NCBI RefSeq assembly: GCF_030445035.2
Contig: NC_080698.1
Span: 5,401,501 to 5,465,500, forward strand
Direction: 5' to 3'
Length of the DNA stretch: 64,000 nucleotides
Origin: Dasypus novemcinctus
Lineage: Eukaryota > Chordata > Mammalia > Cingulata > Dasypodidae
Made by a program: the position numbers and the translations under genes
The notes under the pieces: generated by a model
Told to the model about the DNA's origin: nothing
Seen by the model: the letters and a program-made list of their open reading frames with translations, nothing else
The model's database searches: none
Part shown: one piece after another, positions 1 to 11,020 of the stretch
Layout of the letters: each line of letters begins with the position of its first letter
Numbering within the stretch: the stretch's first letter is position 1

Positions 1-498
1 TGTTTAAACCATAACCACTCTACTCCAGTCAAAACACCACAGAACAAACTGGGCCCCACTCCCCCCCACATAAGCAAACACCAACTGGGGAAACCAGACT
101 TCCACCCTCACCAGGCTGAAACAAGGGACCCCAACCTCCCTGTCAAGAGTGCCAGAGAACCCTGGGATAGTAACAAGGTGCGCCTCTCGCCCTCTACTCA
201 TGTGCCCGTGGAGGACACGTGGGGGCTTCCACCCCCACCAGAAGGAACGGGGATGCTTCCCCCTCACTGCTGGGTGCTGTCAGAGGCCTGGTGGAGAATC
301 AGGACTTTCATCACTGCCCAGTGATAAGTCACTCCCACCCCCGCGGTAGCAGTGGAGCCCACGTGGGAAGCCGGAAGCCCCACCTCCCCTCTGCAGTCAT
401 GAGGAGGCTCCGCATCTTGGATTTCGACAGGGCCAAGAGGAAGATAACAAATCGAGCTAGGTAGGGTGTGGGGAGACAATCAACAGATGTCAACAGCA

Positions 499-590
499 GA
501 GCAGGTATCACTCAGTGGTTGAGCACCGGCTTCCCATGTACAAAGTCTCAGATTCAATTGCCAGTACCTCCTAAAAATAAAATAATATTT
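499..590 (+). mobile_element. Short tRNA-headed SINE
   Basis: A roughly 75-base tRNA-like head (CTCAGTGGTTGAGC as A box, GATTCAATTGCC as a worn B box) is followed by an A-rich tail. It lacks the long GC-rich body of the larger DAS SINEs here and matches the copy at 18363-18453. It sits inside old L1 sequence. Confidence 0.7.
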
Positions 591-2666
591 TGTTAAAAGA
601 AATTTTTAAATGTCAATAGTGAGATATAGGATGCTACAATTATTTGATGAAAATTTTAATGCAGCCATTATAAAAAATGCTTCAGTGAGGAATTACAAAC
701 ATGGTAGAAACAAATGAAAATGTAGAAAGCCTTAAGCAAAGAAATAAGAGAAGAACCACCATATGGGAATTTTGGAACTGGAAAATATATGAAAATTAAA
801 ATCTCAGCGAATGAACTAAACAGCAGAATGGAGAGGAGAGAGGAAAGAATCAGTGTATAGGAAGGTAGAACAATAGATGCAATCTAAATAACAGAAAGGA
901 AACAAACTATAACAGGGCCTCAAAACCTGTAGGAATATAGCAAAAGTACTACTATTTATATCATCAAAGTGAAGGAGAGGAGTAAGGGTGGGACTGAAAA
1001 AGTATTTACAGAAAAAATGGTTGGAAACTTCCAAAACTGGCAAAAACTATAAGCCTACAGATTCAAGAAGCTGATGAATGCCAAACACAATAAATCCACA
1101 GAAATCCACACCAACATACATCATAGTCAACCTTTTGCAAACAGAAGTCAAAGGGAAAAGTCTTGAAAACAACTACAGAGAAATACTTTACCTACAGAGG
1201 AAAAAACATTCAATTGACTAAGGATTTCTCATTAGAAACCCTGAAGACCAGAGGGAAGTGGCACATTTTTCAAGTGCTGAAAGAAAAGATGTGCCAACTC
1301 AGAGTTCTATGCTCAGCAAAAATATCCTTCAGGAATGAAGGGCAAATCAAGACATTCCCAAATCAGGAAACTAATATGTTACCAATAGACCTACCCTAAA
1401 AGAATGGCGAAAGGAAATCCTCTAAAGAGAAAGGAAATGATTAAAGAAGGAATCCTGCATCACAAATAATGAAAAAGTAAAAACATGAATAAATAACACA
1501 AATTTTCCTCTCTTGAGTTTTCTAAACTAGGTTTGATGGTTGGAGTAAAAACTGTAACACAGTCTGATGTCATACTAAATGTAAATAGAGTAATATTTCA
1601 AACAATTATACTATAAGAAGAAAGTAAAGAGACATAAAGCGAGGTTAAGTTTCTAAACTTCACTTGAACTGGTAAAATGTCCACACCAGTAGACTGTGGT
1701 AAGTTATATGCACATATAAGTTAATACCTACAGCAACCTCTAGAAAGCAAAAAAATGCCACAGATAAATCAAAATGGAACTTTAAAAACTTGTTCAAGTA
1801 ACCCATAGGAAGGTAGGAAAAAGCAAGCAAAGAAACAAAAAATTCAGTGGCAGGCTTAACCTTTAATATATCAAGAATTACACTGAATAAAAATGGACTA
1901 ATTTCACTTCGTAAAAGGCAGAGATTGATAAAGTGGATTAAAAATTATGTTGTCTATAAGAAACCACCTCAAATGGAATAGTATAGGTAGGTTAAAAGTA
2001 AGAGAATGGGAAAAGCTACCTCATGCAAATATTAATAATTTTAAAAAGCAAGCATGGCTATATTCATATCATATAAAGCAGACATAAAAGCAAAGAAAAT
2101 TACCAGAGATAGAGTGCAATGTTACATAGTAATAAAAGGGTCAATCTATCAAGAAAACATAGCATTCCTAAATATGTATGCACCACATAATAGAGCTATA
2201 AAATACATGAAGCAAGAATTGATAGAATTGAAAGTAAAAATAGGTAAAGCAACAATTATACTTGGATGTTTCAAAAACTCACTCTTAATAACAGATAAAA
2301 CTAGACAGAAAAACAGCTAGAGACCACCATCAATCAACAAAATCTAACCAATATATATATAATAGAATACTCCACCAGAGAACAGCAACATACAAGCTCA
2401 TTTGAAGTACACATGGGACATTCGCCAACTAGACCACATGCGAGGCCACAAAACAAGTCTTAATTAAAAAGATTTCAAAACATCAAAGTATGTTCTCCAA
2501 CCATGACAGAATTTAGAAGTCAAAAGCAGAAAGAAATATGGCAAATCCCAAAATATTTGGAAATTAATCACCTTTGAAATAAAACATGGATTAAATTAAG
2601 AAATCATAAGGAAAATTAAAATTATTTTGAATGGAATGAAAATTAAAAAACAATATATCAAACTGT

Positions 2667-2922
2667 AGGGGGAAGCAGCTGTGGCTCAACCAGCTGGGCT
2701 CCCATCTACCATATGGGAGGTCCTGGGTTCACGTCCTGGGGACTCCCTGTGAAGGTAGGCTTGCCCAGGCGCCGCAGAGAGCCAACTCAGCACACAGTGA
2801 ATGGACACAGAGAGCAGACAGCAAGCAAGCCACGAGGAAAATAAAATACAGACACAGGGACGCACAGCATAATGGACACAGAGAACAGAGAGCAAGCAAA
2901 AAGTTGCAAGGGGGGATAAAAA
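2667..2922 (+). mobile_element. DAS-type SINE, medium form
   Basis: It starts GGGGGAAGCAGCTGTGGCTC and has a B box (GGGTTCACGTCC) and a tail rich in ACAGAGAGCAGACAGCAAGC units. It is flanked by matching CTGTAGGG and ATGTAGGG inside old L1, giving a probable target-site duplication. It is a different subfamily from the long DAS SINEs with the CGCAAGGAGTGC body. Confidence 0.75.
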
Positions 2923-3002
2923 AAATGTAGGGAATGCACCTAAAGCTGCGATCAGAGGAAAATGTATCGCTCTAGATGTCCATATTATAAAAGTAGAGTC
3001 CA

Positions 3003-3341
3003 GGCGGCGGACTTGGCCCAGTGGTTAGTAAGGCATCCGTCTACCACATAGGAGGTCTGCAGTTCAAACCCCGGGCCTCCTTGACCCGTGTGGAGCTGGC
3101 CCACGCACAGTGCTGATGCATGCAAGGAGTGCCGTGCCACACAGGGGTGTCCCTGTGTAGGGGAGCCCCACACGCAAGGAGTGGACCCTGTAAGGAGAGC
3201 TGCCCAGCGTGAAAGAAAAGTGCAGCCTGCCTAAGAATGGCACCACGCACATGGGGAGCTGACACAACAAGATGACGCAATGAAAAGAAACACAGATTCC
3301 CATGCCGCTGACAACAACAGAAGCAGACAAAGAAAGAAGAC
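3003..3341 (+). mobile_element. DAS SINE, 5' part (split by L1)
   Basis: tRNA-like head (GGACTTGGCCCAGTGGTTAG as A box, GTTCAAACCCC as B box) and GC-rich body. It stops abruptly at AAAGAAAGAAGAC, where a full-length L1 begins. The missing 3' end is at 13909-13995. The outer SINE target-site duplication AAAAGTAGAGTCCA occurs at 2989-3002 and again at 13996-14009, which proves the two halves were one insertion. Confidence 0.92.
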
Positions 3342-5391
3342 GCGAAGATGGTGTCTGAGCGAGTGCACCTTATAGTCTCGCCTGCAAAGAAGCGGCTGGG
3401 CAGCATTGGAAATTCTTCAGGATCAGGCTATTTCAGGATTTTGCATGGCAGGAGGTGTCTGGACATCAATTTGGTGGGACGGTAACAGAGAAGATTCGTG
3501 TAAAAGGTAAAATTGAGGCTCTCTTACACGGAGATAGCGGCTGCGCGCAGGATGCTCCCCCCTGGGGCAGGAGGCACCGCAGCACTGCGGCGGCAATTCC
3601 TGGAGGCTCTGCAGTACAAGGGAATTCATAAGACCTGAGCATGCTATTCAGGGGCTTGCAGGGCAGGAGGCCTTCGGAAACCAATTTGGTGAGACAGATG
3701 GAGTTTTTTGCGAGGCGTGGAATTTTGGATTTCTGACATGAATATCAGCGCTTCTGGCTAGAGCCCCACCCCCTAGGCCTGGCTGCCGATCTGCAGCGTC
3801 CTTAAATCGCTCGCAATAAAGAGGCATCACCAAGAGGCTGTTTCAGGGGCTTGCAGGGTGGGAGGTGTCTGGAAGCCAATTAGGTGAATCTTTTGCGAGG
3901 CGTGGGATTTTGGGTTTCTGACACTGATATCAGCGCTTCCGGCTAGAGCCCCGCTCCCTAGGCCTGGCTGCTGATCTGCAACGTCCTTAAATGGGCTGCA
4001 ATATAGAGGCCCCCCAGCAGGCTGTTTCGGGGGATTGCAGGGCGGGAGGTGTCCTGAAGGCGAATTGGTGAGACAGCGACAGAAGAGACTCTAGTGAGAG
4101 GGGGAATTTTGGGTTTCTGACACAGAGGTCAGAGTTTGCAGATGTGACCGTCCCCCCATAGGGCTGGCACCCAGCTGCAGGGATCCCTGAAGGCTGTGTT
4201 GCACTGCGGTGCTCCCAAGCTCCCTGTTAACCAGATTTGAGGTTGCCAGCTCTGTGTCCCCTAAACCCTGGTGGCCCACACCCCAGAGACTCACACCTCT
4301 TGAGTATGCAATAGCACAGACTTCCCATCCCTGAATCCACCACGCCCTGAGGTCCATCTGAGGTCCTTGATTGTCCTATCCCTCAATGTTTGCGTTTTTT
4401 TTCTCTTTCTTTTTTCTCTTTTTTATTTTTTTAATTTTTTATTATTTTTTATTGTCCTGGTTGCTAATATTGCGTTATCTCCCAAGCTTTTTTTTTTTTC
4501 TTTGTATCCCCCAAGGTCTTTTTTTTCATTTATTTAGGGGTTTTTTGCTGTTGCTGGTGTTGTTGTTCTCTTTTCTTTTCCTTACTTGTTTCCCTCCCTT
4601 TTCTTTACCCACCCCCCCTTTTTCTTTCTTTCTTCTCTCTTTTTTTTTTTTCCTCTTTTCCCTCCTTTTCTTCTTATTTTATTTTATCTTCAATATACAA
4701 TAGGTGCTGCAGGGAACACCTCACATTTGCTGGGTTTCCTCATCCTCCATTGCCTCATTTCTGTGTGATTTGATTTTGGCCACCTACACTACCCCCTTTC
4801 CCCCACATCTTGATATCCTCCATCATCTATTGTCTCTCCTATATTCCACCTCCCTTTCTTTGATCCCCAAATTGTCTAACCTTTAATTTATAATACCTTT
4901 GTTTTGTTTCCTGTCTTTTATCCACTCTTGATACTATTGTCTTTCCTTTCTCTTTCCCTATTCATGAAAACACTAGCTTTTTAATTCATACCATATTCCT
5001 CCCATATTCAGTTGACTACCTCATTATAGGTACGCTACTTACTACTATAACTCTACACAACTTACAGGAATCTAATATCCATCCTCCCAGATCTCATATT
5101 GTTGCTCTGTTAACATTTATTACCAATACTACTTTACACATTTTCCTTTTTTTACACAATTGCCTTTCCCTGGCCCTATTATTTTCCTTCAAAGTGAACT
5201 CCGCCAGCAACAAGAAATTAGAATAAGGAGAACAAAGTGACAAAGAGAATATACAACACTTACGCAAGAACAACAGCTAATTAATTTCCAAGACTAGACA
5301 AAGAAGCTAAGGAACTGATTAAACCCGTCAAGATAAAATGATGACCAGACAGCAACAAAAAACTACAAACTAAACCAGTAATCAGGAAAAC
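3342..5391 (+). promoter_or_regulatory. L1 5'UTR / internal promoter
   Basis: About 2 kb upstream of ORF1. It opens with GCGAAGATGG, the usual type of L1 5' start. It then has four tandem GC-rich monomers (about 3426-4211), a unique part, a long T/C-rich tract (about 4380-4700) and an A/T-rich leader. By analogy with known L1s this holds the RNA polymerase II promoter; no specific factor site was assigned. Confidence 0.7.
3426..4211 (+). repeat. Tandem L1 5'UTR monomers (x4)
   Basis: Four diverged units each open with GGCT(A/G)TTTC(A/G)GG..TTGCAGGG.GGGAGG. The GGAGG anchors lie at 3451, 3666, 3861 and 4045, so units are about 215, 195 and 184 bases. Units 2 and 3 are the most alike, sharing TTTCTGACA, ATATCAGCGCTTC and GGCTAGAGCCCC. 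This resembles the monomer arrays of rodent L1 promoters. Confidence 0.8.
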
Positions 5392-6306
5392 ATGGCTGAA
5401 TCCAATGAACAAACTAAAAATGAGGAAGGGGAGCAGAACTTCGCACAAGTAATTAAAGATCTCAGAACATACATCAGAGACAAACTTAATGAAGTAAAAG
5501 AAGAGTTTAACAATATGAAGAAAACACTTGGAGAGGAAATTGCAGACATACGCAAAAAGATAACAGATACGATGGGAATGAACACCACAGTTCAAGAAAT
5601 GAAAAATACACTCGCAGCAAAAAGCAGCAGATTAGAAGAGGCAGAGGAGAGAATTAGCGATGTGGAAGACAGAACATCAGAAATCAAACAGATAGTAGAA
5701 CTGATCGATAAAAAGATAGAAAAAATCCAGCTAGGAATTAGGGTCCTGAATGACAATGGAAAATGCACAAACATACGTATTATAGGCATCCCAGAAGAAG
5801 AGAAGGGAAAGGGGTCAGAAGGAGTGTTGCAGGAAATAATGGCTGAAAACTTCCCAAATCTACTGAGAGAGACAGATGTACATATCCAAGAAGCACGATG
5901 CACCCCAAACGTCATAAACTCCAACAGGCCCACCCCAAGACATATACTTGTCAAATTATCCAACGCTCAAGACAAAGAGAAAATTCTAAAAGCAGCAAGA
6001 GAAAAGAAAACCATCACATACAAGGGAAGCTCCATAAGATTAAGTGCTGATTTCTCATCTGAAACCATGGAGGCAAGAAGGCAGTGGTATGATATAGTCA
6101 AGGTACTAAAAGAAAAAGATTTCCAACCAAGAATACTCTATCCAGCTAAACTAGCATTCAAAAATGATGGAGAGTTCAAAATATTCACAGATAAACAGAA
6201 ATTGAAAGAGTATGCCAACAAGAAACCCCCCCTTCAAGAAATTCTAAAGGGAGTTCTGCAGGAAGAAAGGAAAAAACAGGACAGGCAGAGTTGGAGGAGA
6301 GTGTAA
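5392..6306 (+). CDS. L1 ORF1 protein (304 aa, intact frame)
   Basis: Nucleic-acid-binding chaperone of the L1 ribonucleoprotein; it binds L1 RNA in the cytoplasm as a coiled-coil trimer. The frame is open over 304 residues (human L1 ORF1p is 338). Residues about 15-120 are charged and heptad-like (coiled coil, e.g. SRLEEAEERISDVEDR). Residues about 125-205 form the RRM-like domain (IRIIGIPEEE, then HILVKLSN). Residues about 206-290 are the C-terminal domain (ITYKGSSIRLSADFS, RILYPAKLAF). The ATG is the first in this frame after the 5'UTR and follows AAAC, an acceptable Kozak context. ORF2 starts about 75 bases downstream but is broken, so the protein could only act in trans. Whether it is expressed is unknown. 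Confidence 0.9.
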   Translation: MAESNEQTKNEEGEQNFAQVIKDLRTYIRDKLNEVKEEFNNMKKTLGEEIADIRKKITDTMGMNTTVQEMKNTLAAKSSRLEEAEERISDVEDRTSEIKQIVELIDKKIEKIQLGIRVLNDNGKCTNIRIIGIPEEEKGKGSEGVLQEIMAENFPNLLRETDVHIQEARCTPNVINSNRPTPRHILVKLSNAQDKEKILKAAREKKTITYKGSSIRLSADFSSETMEARRQWYDIVKVLKEKDFQPRILYPAKLAFKNDGEFKIFTDKQKLKEYANKKPPLQEILKGVLQEERKKQDRQSWRRV

Positions 6307-8872
6307 GAGCAACAACAAAAAAAAAAAAAAAAAGAGAAGGAAAAAAAAACAAAATATGACAAACACAAGTCCAATCAAAATATGCCTAACATAAATAATT
6401 CCTCTAAAGTAATAACACTGAATGTCAACGAATTAAACTCCCCTATCAAAAGATTCAGACTGGGACACTGGATAAGGAAATATGACCCATCTATATGCGG
6501 TCTACAAGAGACAAATTTTAGACCCAGAGATTCATGGAGGCTGAAAGTGAATGGTTGGAAAACAATCTTACAAGCAAACAATAACCAAAAGAAGGCAGGA
6601 GTAGCTATATTAATATAAGACAAAAGAGACTTTAAATGCAAAACAATTGTGAGAGACAAAGAAGGATACTACATATTAGTGAAAGGGACACTCTCTCAAG
6701 AAGAATGAACAATCATAAATATTTATGTCCTAACAAGGGTGCCTCTAAATACGTGAGGCAAACACTGGAAGAACTAAGTGAAAAAATAGATTCATCTACA
6801 ATTATAGTGGGAGATTTTAATACACCACTATCAACTCTGGACAGAACATCTCAAAAGAGAATCACTAAAGAAACAAAATATTTGAACAGTATATTAGAGG
6901 AGCTGGATCTAATAGACATATACAGATCTTTACACCCAAATACAGCAGGATATACATTTTTCTCAAGTGCACATGGATCATTCTCCAAGATAGACCATAT
7001 GCTAGGCCACAAGGAAAGGCTTAATGAATTCAGAAAGATTGAAATCATACAAAATATTATCTCTGACCACAGTGGAGTGAAGCTGGAAATCTGCAAGGGC
7101 CAGAGGCCCAGATTTCACACCAAGATATGGAAATTAAACAGCACACTCTGAGAAAAAGTGGGTCAAAGAGGAAATCTCAAAAGAAATCAATAACTACCTT
7201 GAAACAAATGATAATAACACAACATACCAAAACTTAGGGGATGCAGCAAAAGCAGTACTGAGAGGGAAATTTATAGCCATAAATTCATACATCAAAAAAG
7301 AAGAGCAAAAATTGAAGAACTAACTGCACATTTGGAGGAATTAGTAAAAAAACAACAAAGTAATCCCACAGGAAGAAGAAAGAAAGAAAGAACAAAGATA
7401 GGAGAACTAAATGAAACAGAAAATAAGAAAGCTCTTGAAAAGATAAACAAGACCAAGAGCTGGTTTTTTGAGAAGATCAATAAAATTGACAAACCTTTAG
7501 TGAGACTAACAAACAAAAAAAGAGAGAAGATGCAAATACACAAGATAAGAAATGAGAAAGGAGAAATCACCACTGACCCCACAAAAATAAAGACTATCAT
7601 AAGAGGATACTTTGAAAAACTATATTCCAACAAAAATGACAATTCAGAGGAAATGGACAAATTCCTAGAAACACATAAGCAGCCAATATTGATGAAAGAA
7701 GAAATTGATGATCTCAACAAACCAATCACAAGTAAAGAGATAGAATCAGTCATTAAAAACCTCCCAACTAAAAAGAGCCCAAGTCCAGATGACTTCACAG
7801 TTGAATTCTACAAAACATTACGGAAAGAACACCAATCCTGCTGAAACTCTTCCAAAAAATCGAAACAGAAGGAACATTGCCTAACTCATTCTATGATGCC
7901 AACATTACCCTAGTACCAAAGCCAAACAAAGACACCACAAGAAAGGAAAATTACAGACCAATTTCTCTAATGAACCTAGATGCAAAAATACCTAACAAAA
8001 TACTTGCTAATCGTATTCAACAACACATTAAACGAATAATACACCACAACCAAGTGGGATTCATTCCAGGTATGCAAGGATGGTTCAACATAAGAAAATC
8101 AATCAATATAATACACCATATAAACAGATTGAAGGAAAAAAATCACATGATTATATCTATAGATGCAGAAAAAACATTTGACAAAATACAGCACCCTTTC
8201 TTGATAAAAACACTCCAAAAGATCGGAATACAAGGAAATTTTTTGAACGTGATAGAGTATATATGAAAAACCCACAGCCAACATCGTTTACAATAGAGAA
8301 ATCCTAAAATCCTTCCCTCTAAAGTCAGGAACAAGACAAGGATGCCCACTCTCTCCCCTTCTATTAACATTGTCTTAGAAGTACTTGCTCGAGCACTGAG
8401 GCAAGAACCAGATATAAAAGGCATTCAAATTGGAAAGCAAGAAGTAAAAATTTCATTATTTGCAGATGACATGATCCTATACATAGAATACCCTGAGAGG
8501 TCTACAACAAAGCTTCTAGAACTCATAAATGAGTTTAGTAAAGTCGCAGGTTATAAGATCAATGCGCAAAAATCAGTAGCATTTCTGTACACCAATAATG
8601 AGCAAGATCAGGAGGAAATCAAGAAACAAATACCATTCACAATAGTAAATTAAAAAATCAAATATTTAGGAATTAATTTAACTAAAGATGTAAAAAACTT
8701 ATACACTGACAACTATACAAGACTGTTCAAGGAAATCTAAGAAGACCTAAATAAATGGAAGAATATTCCCTGTTCATGGATAGGAAGACTAAATATTATT
8801 AAGATGTCTATCCTACCAAAACTCATCTACACATTCAATGCAATCCCAATAAAAATCAACACAGCCTTCTTT

Positions 8873-9314
8873 TTTTTTTTTTTTTTTTTTTTTTAATTCT
8901 TGGTTGGCAATGTTTTGCTTTTAGCACTTTATTTTTTATTTTTTTTTTATTTTTTTAAAGATTTATTTCTTTAATTTCCCCCCCTCCCCTGGTTGTCTGT
9001 TCTCGGTGTCTATTTGCTGCATCTTGTTTCTTTGTCCGCTTCTGTTGTCGTCAGCAGCACGGGAAGTGTGGGCGGCACCATTCCTGGGCAGGCTGCACTT
9101 TCTTTTCACGCTGGGCGGCTTTCCTCACGGGCGCACTCCTTGCGCGTGGGGCTCCCCCACGCGGGGGACACCCTTGCGTGGCACGGCACTCCTTGCGCGC
9201 ATCAGCACTGCGCATGGGCCAGCTCCACACGGGTCAAGGAGGTCCGGGGTTTGAACCGCGGACCTCCCATATGGTAGACGGACGCCCTAACCACTGGGCC
9301 AAAGTCCGTTTCCC
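8873..9314 (-). mobile_element. DAS SINE in L1 ORF2, with extra tail
   Basis: Minus-strand DAS SINE flanked by the perfect duplication AACACAGCCTTCTTT (8858-8872 and 9315-9329). Head at the right (CTAACCACTGGGCC, TTTGAACCGCGG), T-rich tail at the left. The tail is unusual: a second segment of about 40 bases (about 8896-8935) lies between two T runs and reads, on the minus strand, like a piece of L1 ORF1 (AACATTGCCAACCAAGAATT). The insertion is therefore longer than its sister copies. Confidence 0.9.
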
Positions 9315-10110
9315 AACACAGCCTTCTTTAAGGAACTAGAAAAACTAACTATGAAATTTACTTGGAAAGGAAAGAGGCCCCGAATAGCCAAAGACATATT
9401 GAAAAAGAAAAATGAAATTGGAGGAATCATACTACCTGACTTCAAAACATACTACAAAGCTATAGTAGTGAAAACAGCATGGTATTGGCATAAGGAGAGA
9501 CACACAGACCAATGGAATCGAATTGAAAGTTCTGATATAGAACCTCATATATATAGCCATATAATATTCGATAAAGCCATCAAACCTCTCAACTGGGAGA
9601 GAATGGCCTATTCAACAAATGGTGCCTGGAGAACTGGATATGCATATGCAGAAGAATGAAAGAGGATTACCATCTCACACCTTATACAAAGATCAACTCA
9701 AGATGGATCAAAGACCTAAAAATAAGAGCCAAGAACATGAAGACTTTGGAAAGCAGTGTAGGGAAACATCTACAAGACCTTGTAATAGGAAATGACTTCA
9801 TGAACATCACACCAAAAGCATGAGCAGAAAAAGAACAAATAGATAAATGGGACTTCATCAAAATTAAAGCCTGCACCTCAAAGGAGTTTGTCAAGAAAGT
9901 AAAAAGGGAGACTACACAATGGAAGAAAATATTTGGCCACCATATATCCGATAAGAGACTTATAACTTGCATATATAAAGAACTCCTATATCTTGAAAAT
10001 AAAAAGATAAACAACCCATTTAAAAAATGGGAAAAAAATTTAAACAGACACTTCTCCAAAGAAGAAATACAAATAGCTAAAAAGCACATGAAAAAATGCT
10101 CCAAATCTTT

Positions 10111-10483
10111 TTTTTTTTTTTAAAGATTTATTTATTTATTTAATTTCCCCCCTCCCCTGGTTGTCTGTTCTTGGTGTCTATTTGTTGCGTCTTGTTTCTT
10201 TGTCCGCTTCTGTTGTCGTCAGCGGCACAGGAAGTGTGGGCGGCGCCATTCCTGGGCAGGCTGCACTTTTCTTTTCACGCTGGGCAGCTTTCCTCACGGG
10301 CGCACTCCTTGCGCGTGGGGGCTCCCCCACGCAGGGGACACCCTTGCGTGGCACGGCACTCCTTGCGCGCATCAGCACTGCGCATGGCCAGCTCCACACG
10401 GGTCGAGGAGGCCCGGGGTTTGAACCGCGGACCTCCCATATGGTAGACGGACGCCCTAACCACTGGGCCAAAGTCCGTTTCCT
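10111..10483 (-). mobile_element. DAS SINE in L1 ORF2
   Basis: Minus-strand DAS SINE with a perfect duplication AATGCTCCAAATCTTT (10095-10110 and 10484-10499). Its body is close to the copies at 8873, 39190 and 55582, so it is probably recent. It splits the ORF2 C-terminal part. Confidence 0.92.
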
Positions 10484-11020
10484 AATGCTCCAAATCTTTA
10501 GCTATCAGGGAAACGCAAATCAAAACTACAATGAGATACCATCTTACTCCCATAAGATTGGCAGCTATGAAAAAAACAGAAGAATACAAATGCTGGAGAG
10601 GATGTGAAGAAATGGGAACACTCATCCACTGCTGGTGGGAATGCAGAAGGATCCAACCATTCTGGAGGACAGTCTGGCGGTTTCTCAAAAAACTAACCAT
10701 AGATTTGCCATATGACCAGCAAATCCACTGCTGGGTATATACCCAGCAGAAGTGAAAACAAGGACACAAACCGATATATGCACACCAAGTTCATAGCAGC
10801 ATTGTTCACTATAGCCAAAAGTTGGAATCAACCCATATACCCATCAACAGATGAGTGGATCAATAAAATGTGGTATATACATATAATGGAATACTACTCG
10901 GCTTTAAGAACAAATACACTACAAACACACGTGATAACATGGATGAATCTTGAGAACCTTATGTTGAGTGAAGCAACCCAGGCATTGAAGGACAAATACT
11001 ACATGATCTCAATGATATGA

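Larger units (their letters stand above)
1..2988 (+). mobile_element. Old LINE-1 (L1M-type), 5' half
   Basis: Decayed LINE-1 read on the plus strand. Bases 1-498 look like an L1 5' region. Around 1163-1399 a short frame resembles the ORF1 C-terminal domain (ITYKG/IQL, DFS.ET, LKEK, RVL..AKISFRNEG). Around 2054-2320 a frame resembles the ORF2 endonuclease (NMYAPHNRA). The bases after 2330 continue the endonuclease with stops and frameshifts. No frame is open for long, so it is inactive. It is interrupted by short SINEs at about 499-590 and 2667-2922, then by the SINE-plus-L1 complex at 3003-13995, and resumes at 14010. The general L1 assignment is firm; the subfamily is inferred from typical L1M wording and needs a repeat library. 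Confidence 0.8.
6382..11020 (+). pseudogene. L1 ORF2 (endonuclease-RT), broken
   Basis: Endonuclease-reverse transcriptase of L1. The order is correct: endonuclease (about 6382-7150; LNVNELNSP, then GLQETN where QETH is usual, GDFNTPLS, SKIDHMLG), RT fingers and palm (about 7700-8660; [25 protein letters not shown], catalytic FADDM at 8456-8473), and a Cys-rich end (about 10588-10650; CWRG, HCWWEC). It is cut by a stop near 6619, a stop at 7152, frameshifts near 7320 and 7850, a stop at 8267 and further breaks, and by two DAS SINE insertions. The last frame ends with a stop at 11018-11020. The RT centre is intact, but the protein cannot be made in full. Confidence 0.92.

Noticed and set aside
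3007..3080. tRNA gene-like heads with A and B boxes
   Set aside because: They belong to SINEs with TSDs and long bodies and lack a proper cloverleaf 3' half, so they are not tRNA genes.
4371..4703. 110-codon Phe/Leu-rich frame
   Set aside because: Translation of the T/C-rich tract in the L1 5'UTR.
9006..9277. Frames of 80-150 codons recurring across the window (e.g. 9006, 22649, 29632, 31399, 37864, 43269)
   Set aside because: All lie in DAS SINEs; the repeated pseudo-peptide comes from the SINE body, not from genes.
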